From Clostridiaceae bacterium (GTDB taxonomy: Bacteria; Bacillota; Clostridia; DSM-8532), in assembly GCA_012840245.1 (NCBI GenBank), contig DULR01000017.1, positions 1-64,000 of the forward strand: a stretch of 64,000 nt of DNA, in the 5' to 3' direction. The notes beneath the pieces were generated by a model, which made no database searches, was not told where the DNA came from, and saw only the letters and a program-made list of their open reading frames with translations. Of this stretch, positions 53,651 to 62,725 are shown piece after piece. A program made the position numbers and the translations under genes. Every line of letters begins with the position of its first letter. Within the stretch, counting starts at the first letter, position 1.

Positions 53651-53666
53651 AGTTTAGCGATAAACT
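53651..53666 (-). promoter_or_regulatory. Operator of the importer promoter
   Basis: AGTTTAGCGATAAACT, seven bases downstream of the -10 box. It is identical (inverted) to the site at 48511. Confidence 0.78.
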
Positions 53667-53672
53667 AACCTA

Positions 53673-53701
53673 ATTATATACAAATACTTTCTAAGTGTCA
53701 A
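53673..53701 (-). promoter_or_regulatory. Consensus promoter of the importer operon
   Basis: On the minus strand TTGACA, 17 bases, TATAAT. Confidence 0.88.
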
Positions 53702-53795
53702 GCGAAAACTCCAAGAAAATATGCCTTTCTTCAAAGCTCTTTCTGCAAGTGATCATAGCTTTTATATCCTTATCGGAAGACAATCATAAACTAAT

Positions 53796-53835
53796 AAAAA
53801 ACCTGAACCAGGCAAAATGCCCGGTCCAGATTTTT
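53796..53835 (-). terminator. Terminator of the second importer operon
   Basis: On the minus strand CTGGACCGGGCATTTTGCCTGGTTCAG followed by a T-run. It separates the two importer operons. Confidence 0.8.
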
Positions 53836-53897
53836 GATAGGAGAAATTTGATGTATGATGATAAACTGCAGGCTGCAGCCCATATTATTTCCCGAAA

Positions 53898-54770
53898 TCA
53901 GCCTTTTACCGAACCTGCCATTATTCCTCTCGTTATATGCTTATTGAGAATTATATATACGATTAGCGTCGGCAGAGCGCTTAAGGTCATCACTGCAAAC
54001 TGAGCCGAATAATTGGACGTGTACTGTCCCGCAAAATTATAGACTGAGAACGGGAGAGTTCTGAATCTGTCGCTTGACAGGAATGTGGCAGCCATTATGA
54101 ACTCGTTCCAGATGCTTATGAACGACATGATTATTACAGTCATGATCGCAGGCTTGAGAATGGGAAAAATGATCTGGAAAAGAAGTCTGAATACACTGCA
54201 CCCATCCATGAAGGCCGATTCCTCAATGGCTTCAGGAACCGTGTCCATAAAACCTGTAAGGATGAAGGTTGCCTGCGGAAGACCGAACGCTACATAGGGT
54301 ATTATCAGCGCGAACGGCGAATCTTCTATATTGAGGCTTGTAAACGTCAGGAAGTTTGGAAGCAGCGTGGCGTGAATAGGGATCATAAATCCCAGGAGAA
54401 CTATGTTCAGGAACATCCTGCTGAGCTTCCACTTCATCCTTGTAAAACCATAGGACATCATGACTGAAAGGATCACTATCAATATCAGGCTGACAGTGGT
54501 TATGATTATGCTGTTCAGGAAGTATTGCGGAACCTTACCTGCTGTCAGCGCAAGTTCATAGTTCTTCCAGTATGGCGGATTCGGCCATTTGAGAACATTT
54601 TTACCGAAAAGCTCATTACTTTGCACAAGCGAGAAATCTGTAAGCCAGACCAGCGGAAATATAGCCCCTATGGCAATGACCGAGCACAGAAATATATTTA
54701 AAAACCTGAAGATCGATGGTTTTGCTTTCAATCTCATACCTGAAATATTCTTATCTGCAAACTCTTTCAA
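53898..54770 (-). CDS. Sugar ABC importer permease (MalG class)
   Basis: 290 residues with six helices (IFRFLNIFLCSVIAIGAIFPLVWL first) and the EAA loop AIEESAFMDGCSVFRLLFQIIFPILKP. It ends HITRGIMAGSVKG, as usual for this class. It is the last gene of the second importer operon and is followed by a terminator. The paired permease gene ends 12 bases upstream. Confidence 0.92.
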   Translation of the reverse strand: MKEFADKNISGMRLKAKPSIFRFLNIFLCSVIAIGAIFPLVWLTDFSLVQSNELFGKNVLKWPNPPYWKNYELALTAGKVPQYFLNSIIITTVSLILIVILSVMMSYGFTRMKWKLSRMFLNIVLLGFMIPIHATLLPNFLTFTSLNIEDSPFALIIPYVAFGLPQATFILTGFMDTVPEAIEESAFMDGCSVFRLLFQIIFPILKPAIMTVIIMSFISIWNEFIMAATFLSSDRFRTLPFSVYNFAGQYTSNYSAQFAVMTLSALPTLIVYIILNKHITRGIMAGSVKG

Positions 54771-54782
54771 AATACTCTCCCC

Positions 54783-55664
54783 TTAAACTTCTTTATTTCT
54801 GAACAGCTTCTGAACGATGATCGTTATGATCACGCATATCACTACAAATACCAGTGAGATGGCGTTCGCATAACCATATTTTTTCGCATTGAAGGCCTGA
54901 GTGTACAGATAATTCGCAACGAACTGGGTCTTTGTCCCCGGTCCGCCGTTGGTCATTATGAAGATCGGCTCCATCTGTTTCAATGAAGCTGTTATAGCTA
55001 TCGAAATATTAACGAAAATAACAGGTTTGAGCATGGGCAATGTAACTTTTACAAACTGCTGCCATGCGTTGGCTCCGTCTATCCTGGAAGCCTCGTACAA
55101 TTCATCGGGTACGCCCTTGATACCCGAATAATAAATCAAAAATGCATAGCCAAATCCCTGCCACATTATGACAAAGATAACCGAACCCAGGGCGATATTC
55201 GGGTTCCCCAGCCAGTCACGTTTGAGAAAACCTAAATTGACCAGCTCCAAAAATTTATTTACAAGACCATAGCTGGAATTGAACAGGTTCACCCACATCT
55301 TTGATGTTATAACGATCGAAATAACGCACGGAATAAAAAATACCGCTCTGAAAAACGTTTCAAGCCTGCCCTTCAGCTTATCTACCGCTATTGCATAGAA
55401 CATTGCGATCGGGTGTTGTATAAAAACCGTGGCAGCAGCCAGCAATGCCGCATTCAGAAGAGATGTCCTGAACACCTTGTCATTGAATATTACCGTTTTA
55501 TAATTTTCTGCTCCTACAAAATTATACTCGCCTATTCCCTTCCAATCGGTCATACCATAGAAAAAGCTTTTCACGATAGGGAAAAGTACCGCAAACGAAA
55601 AAACCAGTAGACCAGGAAAGACAAGCATAAATATTGTGCTTTTCCTTCGTCTGATTAGATCCAT
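54783..55664 (-). CDS. Sugar ABC importer permease (MalF class)
   Basis: 293 residues from the ATG at 55664, placed by GGGGGA. The track begins 14 codons earlier without a ribosome site. It has six helices (STIFMLVFPGLLVFSFAVLFPIVKSFF first) and the EAA loop ELYEASRIDGANAWQQFVKVTLPMLKP. It partners the MalG-class gene downstream. Confidence 0.92.
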   Translation of the reverse strand: MDLIRRRKSTIFMLVFPGLLVFSFAVLFPIVKSFFYGMTDWKGIGEYNFVGAENYKTVIFNDKVFRTSLLNAALLAAATVFIQHPIAMFYAIAVDKLKGRLETFFRAVFFIPCVISIVITSKMWVNLFNSSYGLVNKFLELVNLGFLKRDWLGNPNIALGSVIFVIMWQGFGYAFLIYYSGIKGVPDELYEASRIDGANAWQQFVKVTLPMLKPVIFVNISIAITASLKQMEPIFIMTNGGPGTKTQFVANYLYTQAFNAKKYGYANAISLVFVVICVIITIIVQKLFRNKEV

Positions 55665-55710
55665 ACTGCTGTCCCCCTGCAAGATTTTTTTCCTGAAATG
55701 ATCCAATATT

Positions 55711-55740
55711 GTCTGAGCAGGGTCTTCGCCCTGCTCAGAC
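55711..55740 (-). promoter_or_regulatory. Intercistronic hairpin after the second binding-protein gene
   Basis: A perfect 12-bp stem GTCTGAGCAGGG/CCCTGCTCAGAC with a 6-base loop and no T-run. The position corresponds to the hairpin at 52053. Confidence 0.8.
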
Positions 55741-55752
55741 GTGATAGTTCAA

Positions 55753-57105
55753 TTATTTTGCAGCTGCTTCGTCAAGTTTGCTCAGGAATTCGTCGATTGA
55801 AACGGCACCTGCCGAGAACTCCTGGATAATGTTCTCAACGTCAGATTTCCATTCACCGGGTTTGAAGTCGTTCCAGGGTGTACCGCTCATCGATGTGGCA
55901 GTATTGAGGATATTTGTTACACCTTTCTGGAGTATGTTCTCATTGCCTGTCAGATATGATGAGTAGTTCTGGCCAGGCACAACAAGTCCTTCCTGCCATC
56001 CGATCTTAGCCCAGTTATCGGGATGCATCATGTAGTTGAGCAGCTTGATGGCTTCTTCTTTTACGGGTGAAGATGCAGATACTGCGTAGCCGCCGCCGTT
56101 CCATGCCACGATGTCGGTTGCTTTGCCCTTACCATCTTCAACCACAGGGAACGGGATCAGATCTACATTCTTTCTGAAGCTTTCGGAGTTGTCAGGATTG
56201 CTTGCCATACCGACTTCCCATGCTCCCATGTAGAACATGGCTGCCTGTTCCTGCAGGAAGAGGTTCATGGCTGCGCCATAATCGGCCGATATGAACGAAT
56301 CCTGGAAAAGACCGGCGTCTATAAGGCCTTTATACAACTCTGCCGCTTTTCTGATATCCGGATCGGATGCGAAGTTGGTATCGCCCTTTGATGCGTTGTA
56401 AATGGTGCGCTGATTTCCGCTGACTTTTAGCAGCAGATCCTGGAAGAACAGGTTGAGTATCCATTTGTCCTTGCCGTTGATGGTAAGAGGCTGAATGCCT
56501 TTTTCTCTGAATGCTCTTGCAGCATCCAAAAGCTCATTGTATGTAGTGGGTATTTTGACGCCGTTTGCTTCAAACATTCCCTTGTTGATGTACAGTGTAG
56601 TCATGTCCTGGTTTCTGGGAAGTCCATAAAGTTTTCCGTTGTAGCTGAAGTCTGTAGTTGCGCCTTCGAAGAATCCGTAATCCTTGTAGTCATCGGGGTT
56701 CAGTTCGGCAACATATCCTTTTTCCATAACTGCTTCAAGGAATGAAGGCTGTCCCCATACGCTGAGGAAATCAGGCAAATTATTACCTGCCACATATGAC
56801 TGGAATTTCTGCTTGTAAGGCTCATCCTGAAGCGCTTCCACTTTTATCGTCACATGCGGATTTTCTTTCACGTAGTTGTCCAGCAGCATTTGCTCAAGCT
56901 TGCCCTGACCGGCCGAACGGTCTGAAAGGTTCGTGAACACATTGATCGTTACAGGATCTTTTCCGGGTTCGCTCGACGGACTCTGGCTTGCTGCCGGTGA
57001 AGAAGTTCCTGGTGTATTCGTTGTTTCTTTCCCGCCACAAGCTGCAAGACTGACCAGAATAGCTATCATAGTCAGAAAAACGAGCACTTTTTTAAAAGTT
57101 TTCAT
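55753..57105 (-). CDS. Sugar-binding lipoprotein of an ABC importer
   Basis: 450 residues. Lipoprotein signal FKKVLVFLTMIAILVSLAAC (Cys23), a Ser/Pro linker, and a family-1 binding fold (GLPRNQDMTTLYINKGMFEANGVKIP, AMFYMGAWEVGMA). AAGGAGG precedes the ATG. It is the first gene of the second importer operon, divergent from the YesM/YesN pair, which probably controls it. The AGTTTAnCGnTAAACT operator is absent here, so this system has separate regulation from the one downstream. Confidence 0.93.
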   Translation of the reverse strand: MKTFKKVLVFLTMIAILVSLAACGGKETTNTPGTSSPAASQSPSSEPGKDPVTINVFTNLSDRSAGQGKLEQMLLDNYVKENPHVTIKVEALQDEPYKQKFQSYVAGNNLPDFLSVWGQPSFLEAVMEKGYVAELNPDDYKDYGFFEGATTDFSYNGKLYGLPRNQDMTTLYINKGMFEANGVKIPTTYNELLDAARAFREKGIQPLTINGKDKWILNLFFQDLLLKVSGNQRTIYNASKGDTNFASDPDIRKAAELYKGLIDAGLFQDSFISADYGAAMNLFLQEQAAMFYMGAWEVGMASNPDNSESFRKNVDLIPFPVVEDGKGKATDIVAWNGGGYAVSASSPVKEEAIKLLNYMMHPDNWAKIGWQEGLVVPGQNYSSYLTGNENILQKGVTNILNTATSMSGTPWNDFKPGEWKSDVENIIQEFSAGAVSIDEFLSKLDEAAAK

Positions 57106-57356
57106 TTCGAACTCCTCCTTGAAATTACTTAATTTTGGTAGCTACACTGTTAATATAGCATCTTCAGTGTTCATTATAAGTAGACAAATTTTTAAAATGG
57201 TTTTCTATTTTTATACATTGTGCTATACTTACGTTATAAGATTTTCCCATTTCATGAAAATGACTATAAGCGAAAGCTTTCTATATAACAGTTTTCTTAT
57301 ATATCGGGTATCGTCCCAGCAGATTTTACACAGGACATGTTTCGCAGAGGTTGGCT

Positions 57357-59219
57357 ATGATTCAGGCTTTTTTCAATAAAATAAAGGTCTCTTTCATGAA
57401 CTTGAGCATAAGAAGCAAATTAATAATAGCCAATTGCATCATCATCTCGATCGTTGCTTTTTCCATAGGCATCACAGCCTATTCCCTTTATCGCCAGACC
57501 GTTACGAACCGCCTGTCCACTGTCAATTTAAGAGATCTGAAACAGGTAGCCAACAGCATAGATTATCTGCAGAAAGACATTATAGAGCTTTCCAATTTCA
57601 TAGCGTCCGATTACACTGTCCAGAAAGCCATTTCATACTCTCCCGAAGAGCTGATCATGGCCATCCAGGAACAGAGCTACGTCAGGTATCTTATCAACAA
57701 CCTGCTCATATCAAAGGAATATGTAAGTTTTATAAGCGTCATCGCCGGCAACGGTTTCAGCCATTATGCCGCTTCTGACAGAAGCTTCGGTATACCGACA
57801 TTTCAGATGCTAAGCGAGACCGAATACTACAAGAAGGCTTATGACGGCAAGGGTTCCCCCTTATGGGCATATCTCCCCATAGACAACACCGACTATATAA
57901 CCAGCAATAAAGGCAATAAAATAATCATGTTCAGGACCCTGCTCAAGATGAACGATTATTCCACCAAAGGATTCATAATGATATCCATCAATCTTGACAA
58001 ACTTAAAGAAATATACAGGAGCATGCTGGAAATCGATCAAAGCACTCTGATCCTGCTTGATGAAAATGGCCTCCCCATTTTTTATGACACCAATAAGCCT
58101 ACCGATCCGGGTTTCAACGGTGTCAGCGATATTTTGGACAGTATACCCGAAAAAGCTTTAAATGACGGCGAAGGCACAGAGATCTTCACTTACAACGGCA
58201 AACAGCTTCTTTTGACCTTCGCGCCACTCAAGAATGTCAGCTGGAAGCTTGTAAATATTGTTCCTTTGCAGAATTTTGCGGTCAATGTCCAGTTCATACC
58301 TGTAATCGTCATTATAGTTCTGGTATTCGCTCTGTTTCTCGGCTTTTACTTTACGACCTTCACCTCTTCCATGCTGATAAAGCCCATCAAAAACCTTCTT
58401 GCATCGATGACCCGTGTTAAGCAGGGCAATTTTAAGGAAACTGTCCGGGTCAAGTACAACGATGAGGTCGGAGAGCTTTGCCTGCACTATAACGATATGA
58501 TAGCCAACATCAACAGGCTGCTGAATCAGGTCTATACTCTTGAGATCGAGGAGAAGATCGCAGAGCTTAAGGCACTCCAGGCACAGATAAATCCCCACTT
58601 TTTGTATAATACCCTTGACACTATCTACTGGAAAGCGGTATCGGGCGATAACAAAAGTGTCCAGGAAATGATCCACGCTCTGTCCAAACTGTTCCGACTT
58701 GCCCTCAACGTGGGCAAGGATTTTCTGTACGTGCGTCAGGAGAGAGAGCTCATCAGCTACTACCTGCTGCTGCAGGAAAAGAGGTATAAAAACAAGCTGG
58801 TTTATAACCTGGATTTCAGCCCCAACATCCTTTATTATCAGATACCCAAGCTGATTCTCCAGCCGTTTGTGGAAAATGCCATCGTTCACGGTATCGAGAC
58901 CGAGGATAAACCCACCAATGTAGACATACTGGGATTCATGGATGATGAAAGACTTCATTTCATAATCCGGGATAACGGGAAAGGCATGCCGCAGGAAGTT
59001 CTGGACAAACTGCTCAATCCTCAGATCGACGCAAACAGCACTCCCGACAGAGGCGGCTATGGTATCAAGAATGTAATAAACCGTCTGTCCATTTATTATG
59101 GCAGTAAATATTCGATAGATATAAAAAGCGAGCTGGGAAATGGCACCGAGATCGATATCTTCATACCGCAGACACCCGAAATCAATATAGAGAAAGGAAA
59201 TCTGAAGGGCTATGTATAA
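57357..59219 (+). CDS. YesM-type sensor histidine kinase
   Basis: 620 residues from the ATG at 57357, two codons inside the track frame, preceded by AGAGG. Layout: TM1 near 20-42 (IIANCIIISIVAFSIGITAYSLY), an extracytoplasmic dCache-like sensor, TM2 near 305-325 (VIVIIVLVFALFLGFYFTTF), HAMP (IKPIKNLLASMTRVKQGNFKETV), the His_kinase motif QINPHFLYNTLDTIYWK with the phosphorylated His near 412, and the ATP-binding motifs QPFVENAIVHGIE, RDNGKGM and GGYGIKNV. It acts with the overlapping response regulator on the divergent importer operon, by analogy with YesMN systems. Confidence 0.93.
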   Translation: MIQAFFNKIKVSFMNLSIRSKLIIANCIIISIVAFSIGITAYSLYRQTVTNRLSTVNLRDLKQVANSIDYLQKDIIELSNFIASDYTVQKAISYSPEELIMAIQEQSYVRYLINNLLISKEYVSFISVIAGNGFSHYAASDRSFGIPTFQMLSETEYYKKAYDGKGSPLWAYLPIDNTDYITSNKGNKIIMFRTLLKMNDYSTKGFIMISINLDKLKEIYRSMLEIDQSTLILLDENGLPIFYDTNKPTDPGFNGVSDILDSIPEKALNDGEGTEIFTYNGKQLLLTFAPLKNVSWKLVNIVPLQNFAVNVQFIPVIVIIVLVFALFLGFYFTTFTSSMLIKPIKNLLASMTRVKQGNFKETVRVKYNDEVGELCLHYNDMIANINRLLNQVYTLEIEEKIAELKALQAQINPHFLYNTLDTIYWKAVSGDNKSVQEMIHALSKLFRLALNVGKDFLYVRQERELISYYLLLQEKRYKNKLVYNLDFSPNILYYQIPKLILQPFVENAIVHGIETEDKPTNVDILGFMDDERLHFIIRDNGKGMPQEVLDKLLNPQIDANSTPDRGGYGIKNVINRLSIYYGSKYSIDIKSELGNGTEIDIFIPQTPEINIEKGNLKGYV

Positions 59220-60816
59220 ACTTGCTATTATCGATGATGAACATGAGCATGTGAACGGCGTGAAGGACTATATCCCCTGGGAAAGATACGAAATCGAGGT
59301 ATGCGGAGTTGCGTATAACGGAAGGGACGGGCTTGAGCTTATAAAGGAATGTCGCCCTGAGATCGCTCTCGTAGACATTCAGATGCCATTCATCGACGGT
59401 CTGTCCCTTATAGAGGAAGTGAACAAACTCGGAATAAACACACAGATGATCATAATGAGCGGACATGATGATTTCGAATACGCCAGACAGGCCATAAAAC
59501 TCAAGGCCAGCAATTATCTTCTTAAGCCTTGTTCTGCCGAAGAGATCATCCAGGCGGTGCTGAAGGCAAAAAACACCTATCTGGAAGAATCGAACAAAAA
59601 AAGTCTGATAGAGCAGTACCAGTCTGTTTTCCCGCAGTACATAAACCTTCTGAAGGAGAAGTTCCTGATAAGCCTTCTGGATAACAACCTTCAAAACCCT
59701 TCATCCTTTTTCAGGGATATCTCAAGCTATGGGATCAACCTGACAGACAACCCCTGCTGTGCCGCTGTATTCAGGCTGGAGGACAAGGACAGGCTTTACA
59801 CCCAAAGCACCAGCAGAGAATTCGACTTTCTGATAATAAGCATCATAGAAGAGATAAAAAAGGTCTCTGCAGACAAATATCCGTTTGAACTGGTCATTAA
59901 GGGCAATGACATCGTCCTGTTATCTTCAGGCGAACTGGCCGATTATGAAGCGTTCGTAGTCTATATCCAGAAAATATACCACAGACTGTCTGAGGTCTTT
60001 GAATACCAGTTCACCGTAGGTATAGGGCAGGTGGTCTCTACTCCTCTTTTTATACATAAATCATACAGCCAGGCTTTGGCTGTCCTGGAAAACAGCATTT
60101 TTTTAGGCGAGAAAAAAGTAGTCGTCTATGACGACAGGATCCTGGAAGAAAGCTTCCATTATCTTTATCCCTTCAATGAAGAGAAAAAGCTCCTGCATGC
60201 CATTGAGGCGGGAGATGTCTCAGCCATAAGGGAAGAAGTAGACAACTTTTTTGCTACCTTTGAACAGTGCTCCAACATAGACAACAATATACTGAAGAAG
60301 ATAGGAATAACGCTTTTGAACAGCATGATGAGGTTCTGCTCCGAAAAAAATCTGTACAACGATGCTTTGCACCAGCTGATTTTCAGCAGCTTCGACAAGA
60401 TCATCAAAGCCGTGTCCTTCGAATCCATGAAGGCTGAAATAAATAGAACCATTGACAAAATAATCGAGCATATCCATAGTACTGCGCCAATAAACAAGCT
60501 GGTCCAGCTTGCCCTCAACTATATCCATCAGAACTATGCCCGTGAAATAAGCCTGAAAACAGTGGCTGATGAGCTTTTCATCTCGGCATCATATTTAAGC
60601 TTTCTTTTCAAACAGGAGCTCAAAAAGAATTTCGTGGATTATCTCAACAATTACAGGATCAACATTGCAAGGGAGTTATTCAAGGATCCCAGGCTCAAGA
60701 GCTATGAGATAGCATACCAGGTCGGTTTCCAGGACGAAAAATACTTCTACAAGCTGTTCAAGAAATACACTGGTCTTACTCCTTCCCAGTACAGGGAAAG
60801 CGTTCAGGTTTTTTGA
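59212..60816 (+). CDS. YesN-type response regulator with AraC output domain
   Basis: 534 residues. The start overlaps the kinase stop by eight bases and follows GAAGGG. The receiver domain (1-120) has IIDDE, the phosphorylated Asp55 in LVDIQMP, and K105 in LLKPCS. A central helical region (~150-410) precedes the AraC DNA-binding domain (~425-534: ISLKTVADELFISASYLSFLFKQELKKNFVDYL, SYEIAYQVGFQDEKYFYKLFKKYTGLTPSQYRE). It is expected to activate the sugar importer genes on the opposite strand. Confidence 0.94.
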   Translation: MYKLAIIDDEHEHVNGVKDYIPWERYEIEVCGVAYNGRDGLELIKECRPEIALVDIQMPFIDGLSLIEEVNKLGINTQMIIMSGHDDFEYARQAIKLKASNYLLKPCSAEEIIQAVLKAKNTYLEESNKKSLIEQYQSVFPQYINLLKEKFLISLLDNNLQNPSSFFRDISSYGINLTDNPCCAAVFRLEDKDRLYTQSTSREFDFLIISIIEEIKKVSADKYPFELVIKGNDIVLLSSGELADYEAFVVYIQKIYHRLSEVFEYQFTVGIGQVVSTPLFIHKSYSQALAVLENSIFLGEKKVVVYDDRILEESFHYLYPFNEEKKLLHAIEAGDVSAIREEVDNFFATFEQCSNIDNNILKKIGITLLNSMMRFCSEKNLYNDALHQLIFSSFDKIIKAVSFESMKAEINRTIDKIIEHIHSTAPINKLVQLALNYIHQNYAREISLKTVADELFISASYLSFLFKQELKKNFVDYLNNYRINIARELFKDPRLKSYEIAYQVGFQDEKYFYKLFKKYTGLTPSQYRESVQVF

Positions 60817-60838
60817 TCAAAAAATCAGACCAATTATA

Positions 60839-61085
60839 GGGCTGTCTTAGAAGTCTATTTTATGACATGCTGTTCGGGGATGAACTGCCTTCCACAGAAG
60901 CAGTTGAATGTTGTAATGAGAACAGTGCAGCTCGAGATTCACATGCTCTGGACAGTGCGAAAATTTCGCACTGCGATTGCCAGCGACCTCGTGAGATCAA
61001 ACTTGAGCATTAACAACTTCCTGCGACGAGGACAGCAGGAAGATCTGAACAGCATGGCAACATATTGTTTTGAGACATACTCTGT
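60839..61085. repeat. Longer, partly decayed MITE-like copy (~247 bp)
   Basis: The left end GGGCTGTCTTAGAAG...TATGACATGCTGTTC and the right part CTTCCTGCGACGAGGACAGCAGGAAG...GAACAGCATGGCAACATATTGTTTTGAG match the copy at 19421 in order, with about 130 extra bases between. It contains AGTGCGAAAATTTCGCACT, another palindrome. The ORF at 60862-61110 inside it has no support. This fills most of the 360-base gap before the SPFH gene. Confidence 0.75.
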
Positions 61086-61176
61086 TCATAATTTGTATGG
61101 AATATATTGACATATGTTTTCTTGCATGATATCATTATGATATCAGTTTAGTATTGTACTGATAAGGAGGTTTTAT

Positions 61177-62193
61177 ATGGAAGCCAAATATACTCAGGAG
61201 ATAGAATTGAAAGCAAAAAACGGTATGGGTATGCTTATACTGAGTATCTTTCTCCTGATTGCATCGATTGCCGTGATAATATGGGGAGCAATACTCATGA
61301 GCGGCAGCAGGCTGGCAACGTTAGGTACCATCATGTTCATCCTTGGACTTGTCTACCTGTGCCTGAGCTGGATCCCGTTTATGGGACTTAAAATTCTCAA
61401 ACCCCAGGAAGCCCTTGTTCTCACTTTGTTCGGAAAATACATCGGTACGTTGAAAGGAGAAGGATTCTTCTTTGTAAATCCTTTCGTTTCTGCAGTCAAT
61501 CCGACTGTCGGGCGCGGTGCCGCAACAAGTACCGAGGATCAGAATCCGTTTTTCCAGTATAACAGCCAGACCGGCAACGTCAACGTCAACCTCTACAATC
61601 AGAAGAAAACCATATCCCTTAAAGCCATGACCCTTAACAATAACAAGCAAAAAATAAACGATGCTCTCGGAAATCCTGTGGAAGTGGGAGTCGTAGTTAT
61701 CTGGCGCGTCGTAAATACTGCGAAGGCAGTATTCAATGTAGACAATTACAAAGCTTTTCTGTCCATACAATGCGACTCTGCATTAAGGAATATTGTAAGA
61801 CTTTATCCATATGATAAGTCTGATATCGGAGAGGAAATGACCCTGAGAGGCAGCAGCCAGGAAGTTGCCGATAAACTTAAGGCCGAACTCCAGTCAAGAG
61901 CCGATATAGCCGGTCTGGAGATCATCGAGGCCCGAATCACGCATCTTGCCTACGCTCCCGAAATAGCTGCCGCCATGCTCCAAAGGCAGCAGGCTTCTGC
62001 TATAATCGACGCCAGAAAGATGATCGTCGACGGAGCGGTAGGAATGGTCGAGATGGCACTCAGCAGGCTGAATGAGACCGGTATCGTCAATCTTGACGAA
62101 GAGAGGAAAGCGGCAATGGTAAGCAATCTTCTTGTTGTGCTCTGCGGCAACAAAGACGCACAGCCGGTCGTTAACAGCGGGTCGATTTATTGA
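61177..62193 (+). CDS. SPFH/Band 7 (stomatin-like) membrane protein
   Basis: 338 residues. Two N-terminal helices ([25 protein letters not shown] and [22 protein letters not shown]) are followed by the SPFH domain ([98 protein letters not shown]). Such proteins form large oligomeric membrane scaffolds. AAGGAGG precedes the ATG. The stop overlaps the next gene, which encodes a small ribbon-helix-helix protein, a pairing that suggests a functional link. Confidence 0.9.
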   Translation: MEAKYTQEIELKAKNGMGMLILSIFLLIASIAVIIWGAILMSGSRLATLGTIMFILGLVYLCLSWIPFMGLKILKPQEALVLTLFGKYIGTLKGEGFFFVNPFVSAVNPTVGRGAATSTEDQNPFFQYNSQTGNVNVNLYNQKKTISLKAMTLNNNKQKINDALGNPVEVGVVVIWRVVNTAKAVFNVDNYKAFLSIQCDSALRNIVRLYPYDKSDIGEEMTLRGSSQEVADKLKAELQSRADIAGLEIIEARITHLAYAPEIAAAMLQRQQASAIIDARKMIVDGAVGMVEMALSRLNETGIVNLDEERKAAMVSNLLVVLCGNKDAQPVVNSGSIY

Positions 62194-62378
62194 TGCCTAT
62201 GGATAAGAAAGCTGATCAGGAAAAAAAGCAAGTACTGCTGCGCCTGTCCCCCACATTATGGAAGGAGCTTGCAGCGTGGGCTGAGGATGAATTCCGCTCC
62301 ATAAACGGGCAGATCGAGTATTTGCTCACCGAATGCGTCAGAAAACGGAAAAAGATATCTTCAGAAAAATCCGATTAA
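62193..62378 (+). CDS. Small Arc-type ribbon-helix-helix protein
   Basis: About 61 residues. [44 protein letters not shown] has the strand-helix-helix pattern of Arc/MetJ repressors, with [11 protein letters not shown] typical of Arc-like members. The ATG overlaps the SPFH stop (TGATG), so translation is coupled. The track begins at a TTG one codon earlier. It probably binds DNA or regulates the SPFH protein; no toxin gene is adjacent. A terminator follows directly. Confidence 0.82.
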   Translation: MPMDKKADQEKKQVLLRLSPTLWKELAAWAEDEFRSINGQIEYLLTECVRKRKKISSEKSD

Positions 62379-62380
62379 TA

Positions 62381-62417
62381 AATGTGCAGAAGGGACGATC
62401 CTTTCTGCACATTTTTA
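62381..62417 (+). terminator. Terminator of the SPFH-RHH operon
   Basis: AATGTGCAGAAGG-GACGAT-CCTTTCTGCACATT followed by TTT. Confidence 0.9.
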
Positions 62418-62462
62418 TTAAAACGATTAATAAACGTAAATTTCTACTGCGAAGCCAAGCTA

Positions 62463-62551
62463 TGTCATTCTGAGGAGAAGCGACATAAAGTCGCTGCGAC
62501 GAAGAATCTTTTATAGATCCTTCGACTTCGCTGCACTTCGCTCAGGATGAC
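62463..62551. repeat. GTCATTCTGA/GGATGAC palindromic repeat, 89 bp
   Basis: TGTCATTCTGAGGAGAAGCGAC...GACGAAGAATCTTTTATAGATCCTTCG...CGCTCAGGATGAC. The two halves are imperfect inverted repeats that could fold into one long stem. Confidence 0.75.
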
Positions 62552-62588
62552 GCGGGTTATGCGCTGGAGAAGCCTCATGGCCTGACTA

Positions 62589-62657
62589 TGTCATTCTGAA
62601 CGGAACGAAGTGTAGTGAAGAATCTTTAAAAGATCCTTCGACTTCGCTCAGGATGAC
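62589..62657. repeat. GTCATTCTGA/GGATGAC palindromic repeat, 69 bp
   Basis: TGTCATTCTGAACGGAACGAAG...GAAGAATCTTTAAAAGATCCTTCGACTTCGCTCAGGATGAC. It lies 37 bases after the previous copy in the same orientation. Together with the hairpin at 62726 these fill the gap before the tlpA-like gene. Confidence 0.75.
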
Positions 62658-62725
62658 GCAGTAAGGCTAAGCAGCGGAAAACCCTGCTTATAATTTGCAT
62701 TAATAAAAATGTTCACGGGCGAGGA

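Noticed and set aside
53695-54003. 102-residue plus-strand ORF between the importer operons
   Set aside because: It runs through the promoter and terminator region and into the 3' end of a permease gene on the other strand.
58158-58958. 266-residue minus-strand ORF opposite the sensor kinase
   Set aside because: It is antisense to conserved kinase motifs and has no ribosome site.
60862-61110. 82-residue ORF
   Set aside because: It lies within the MITE-like repeat and includes its palindromes, with no ribosome site.
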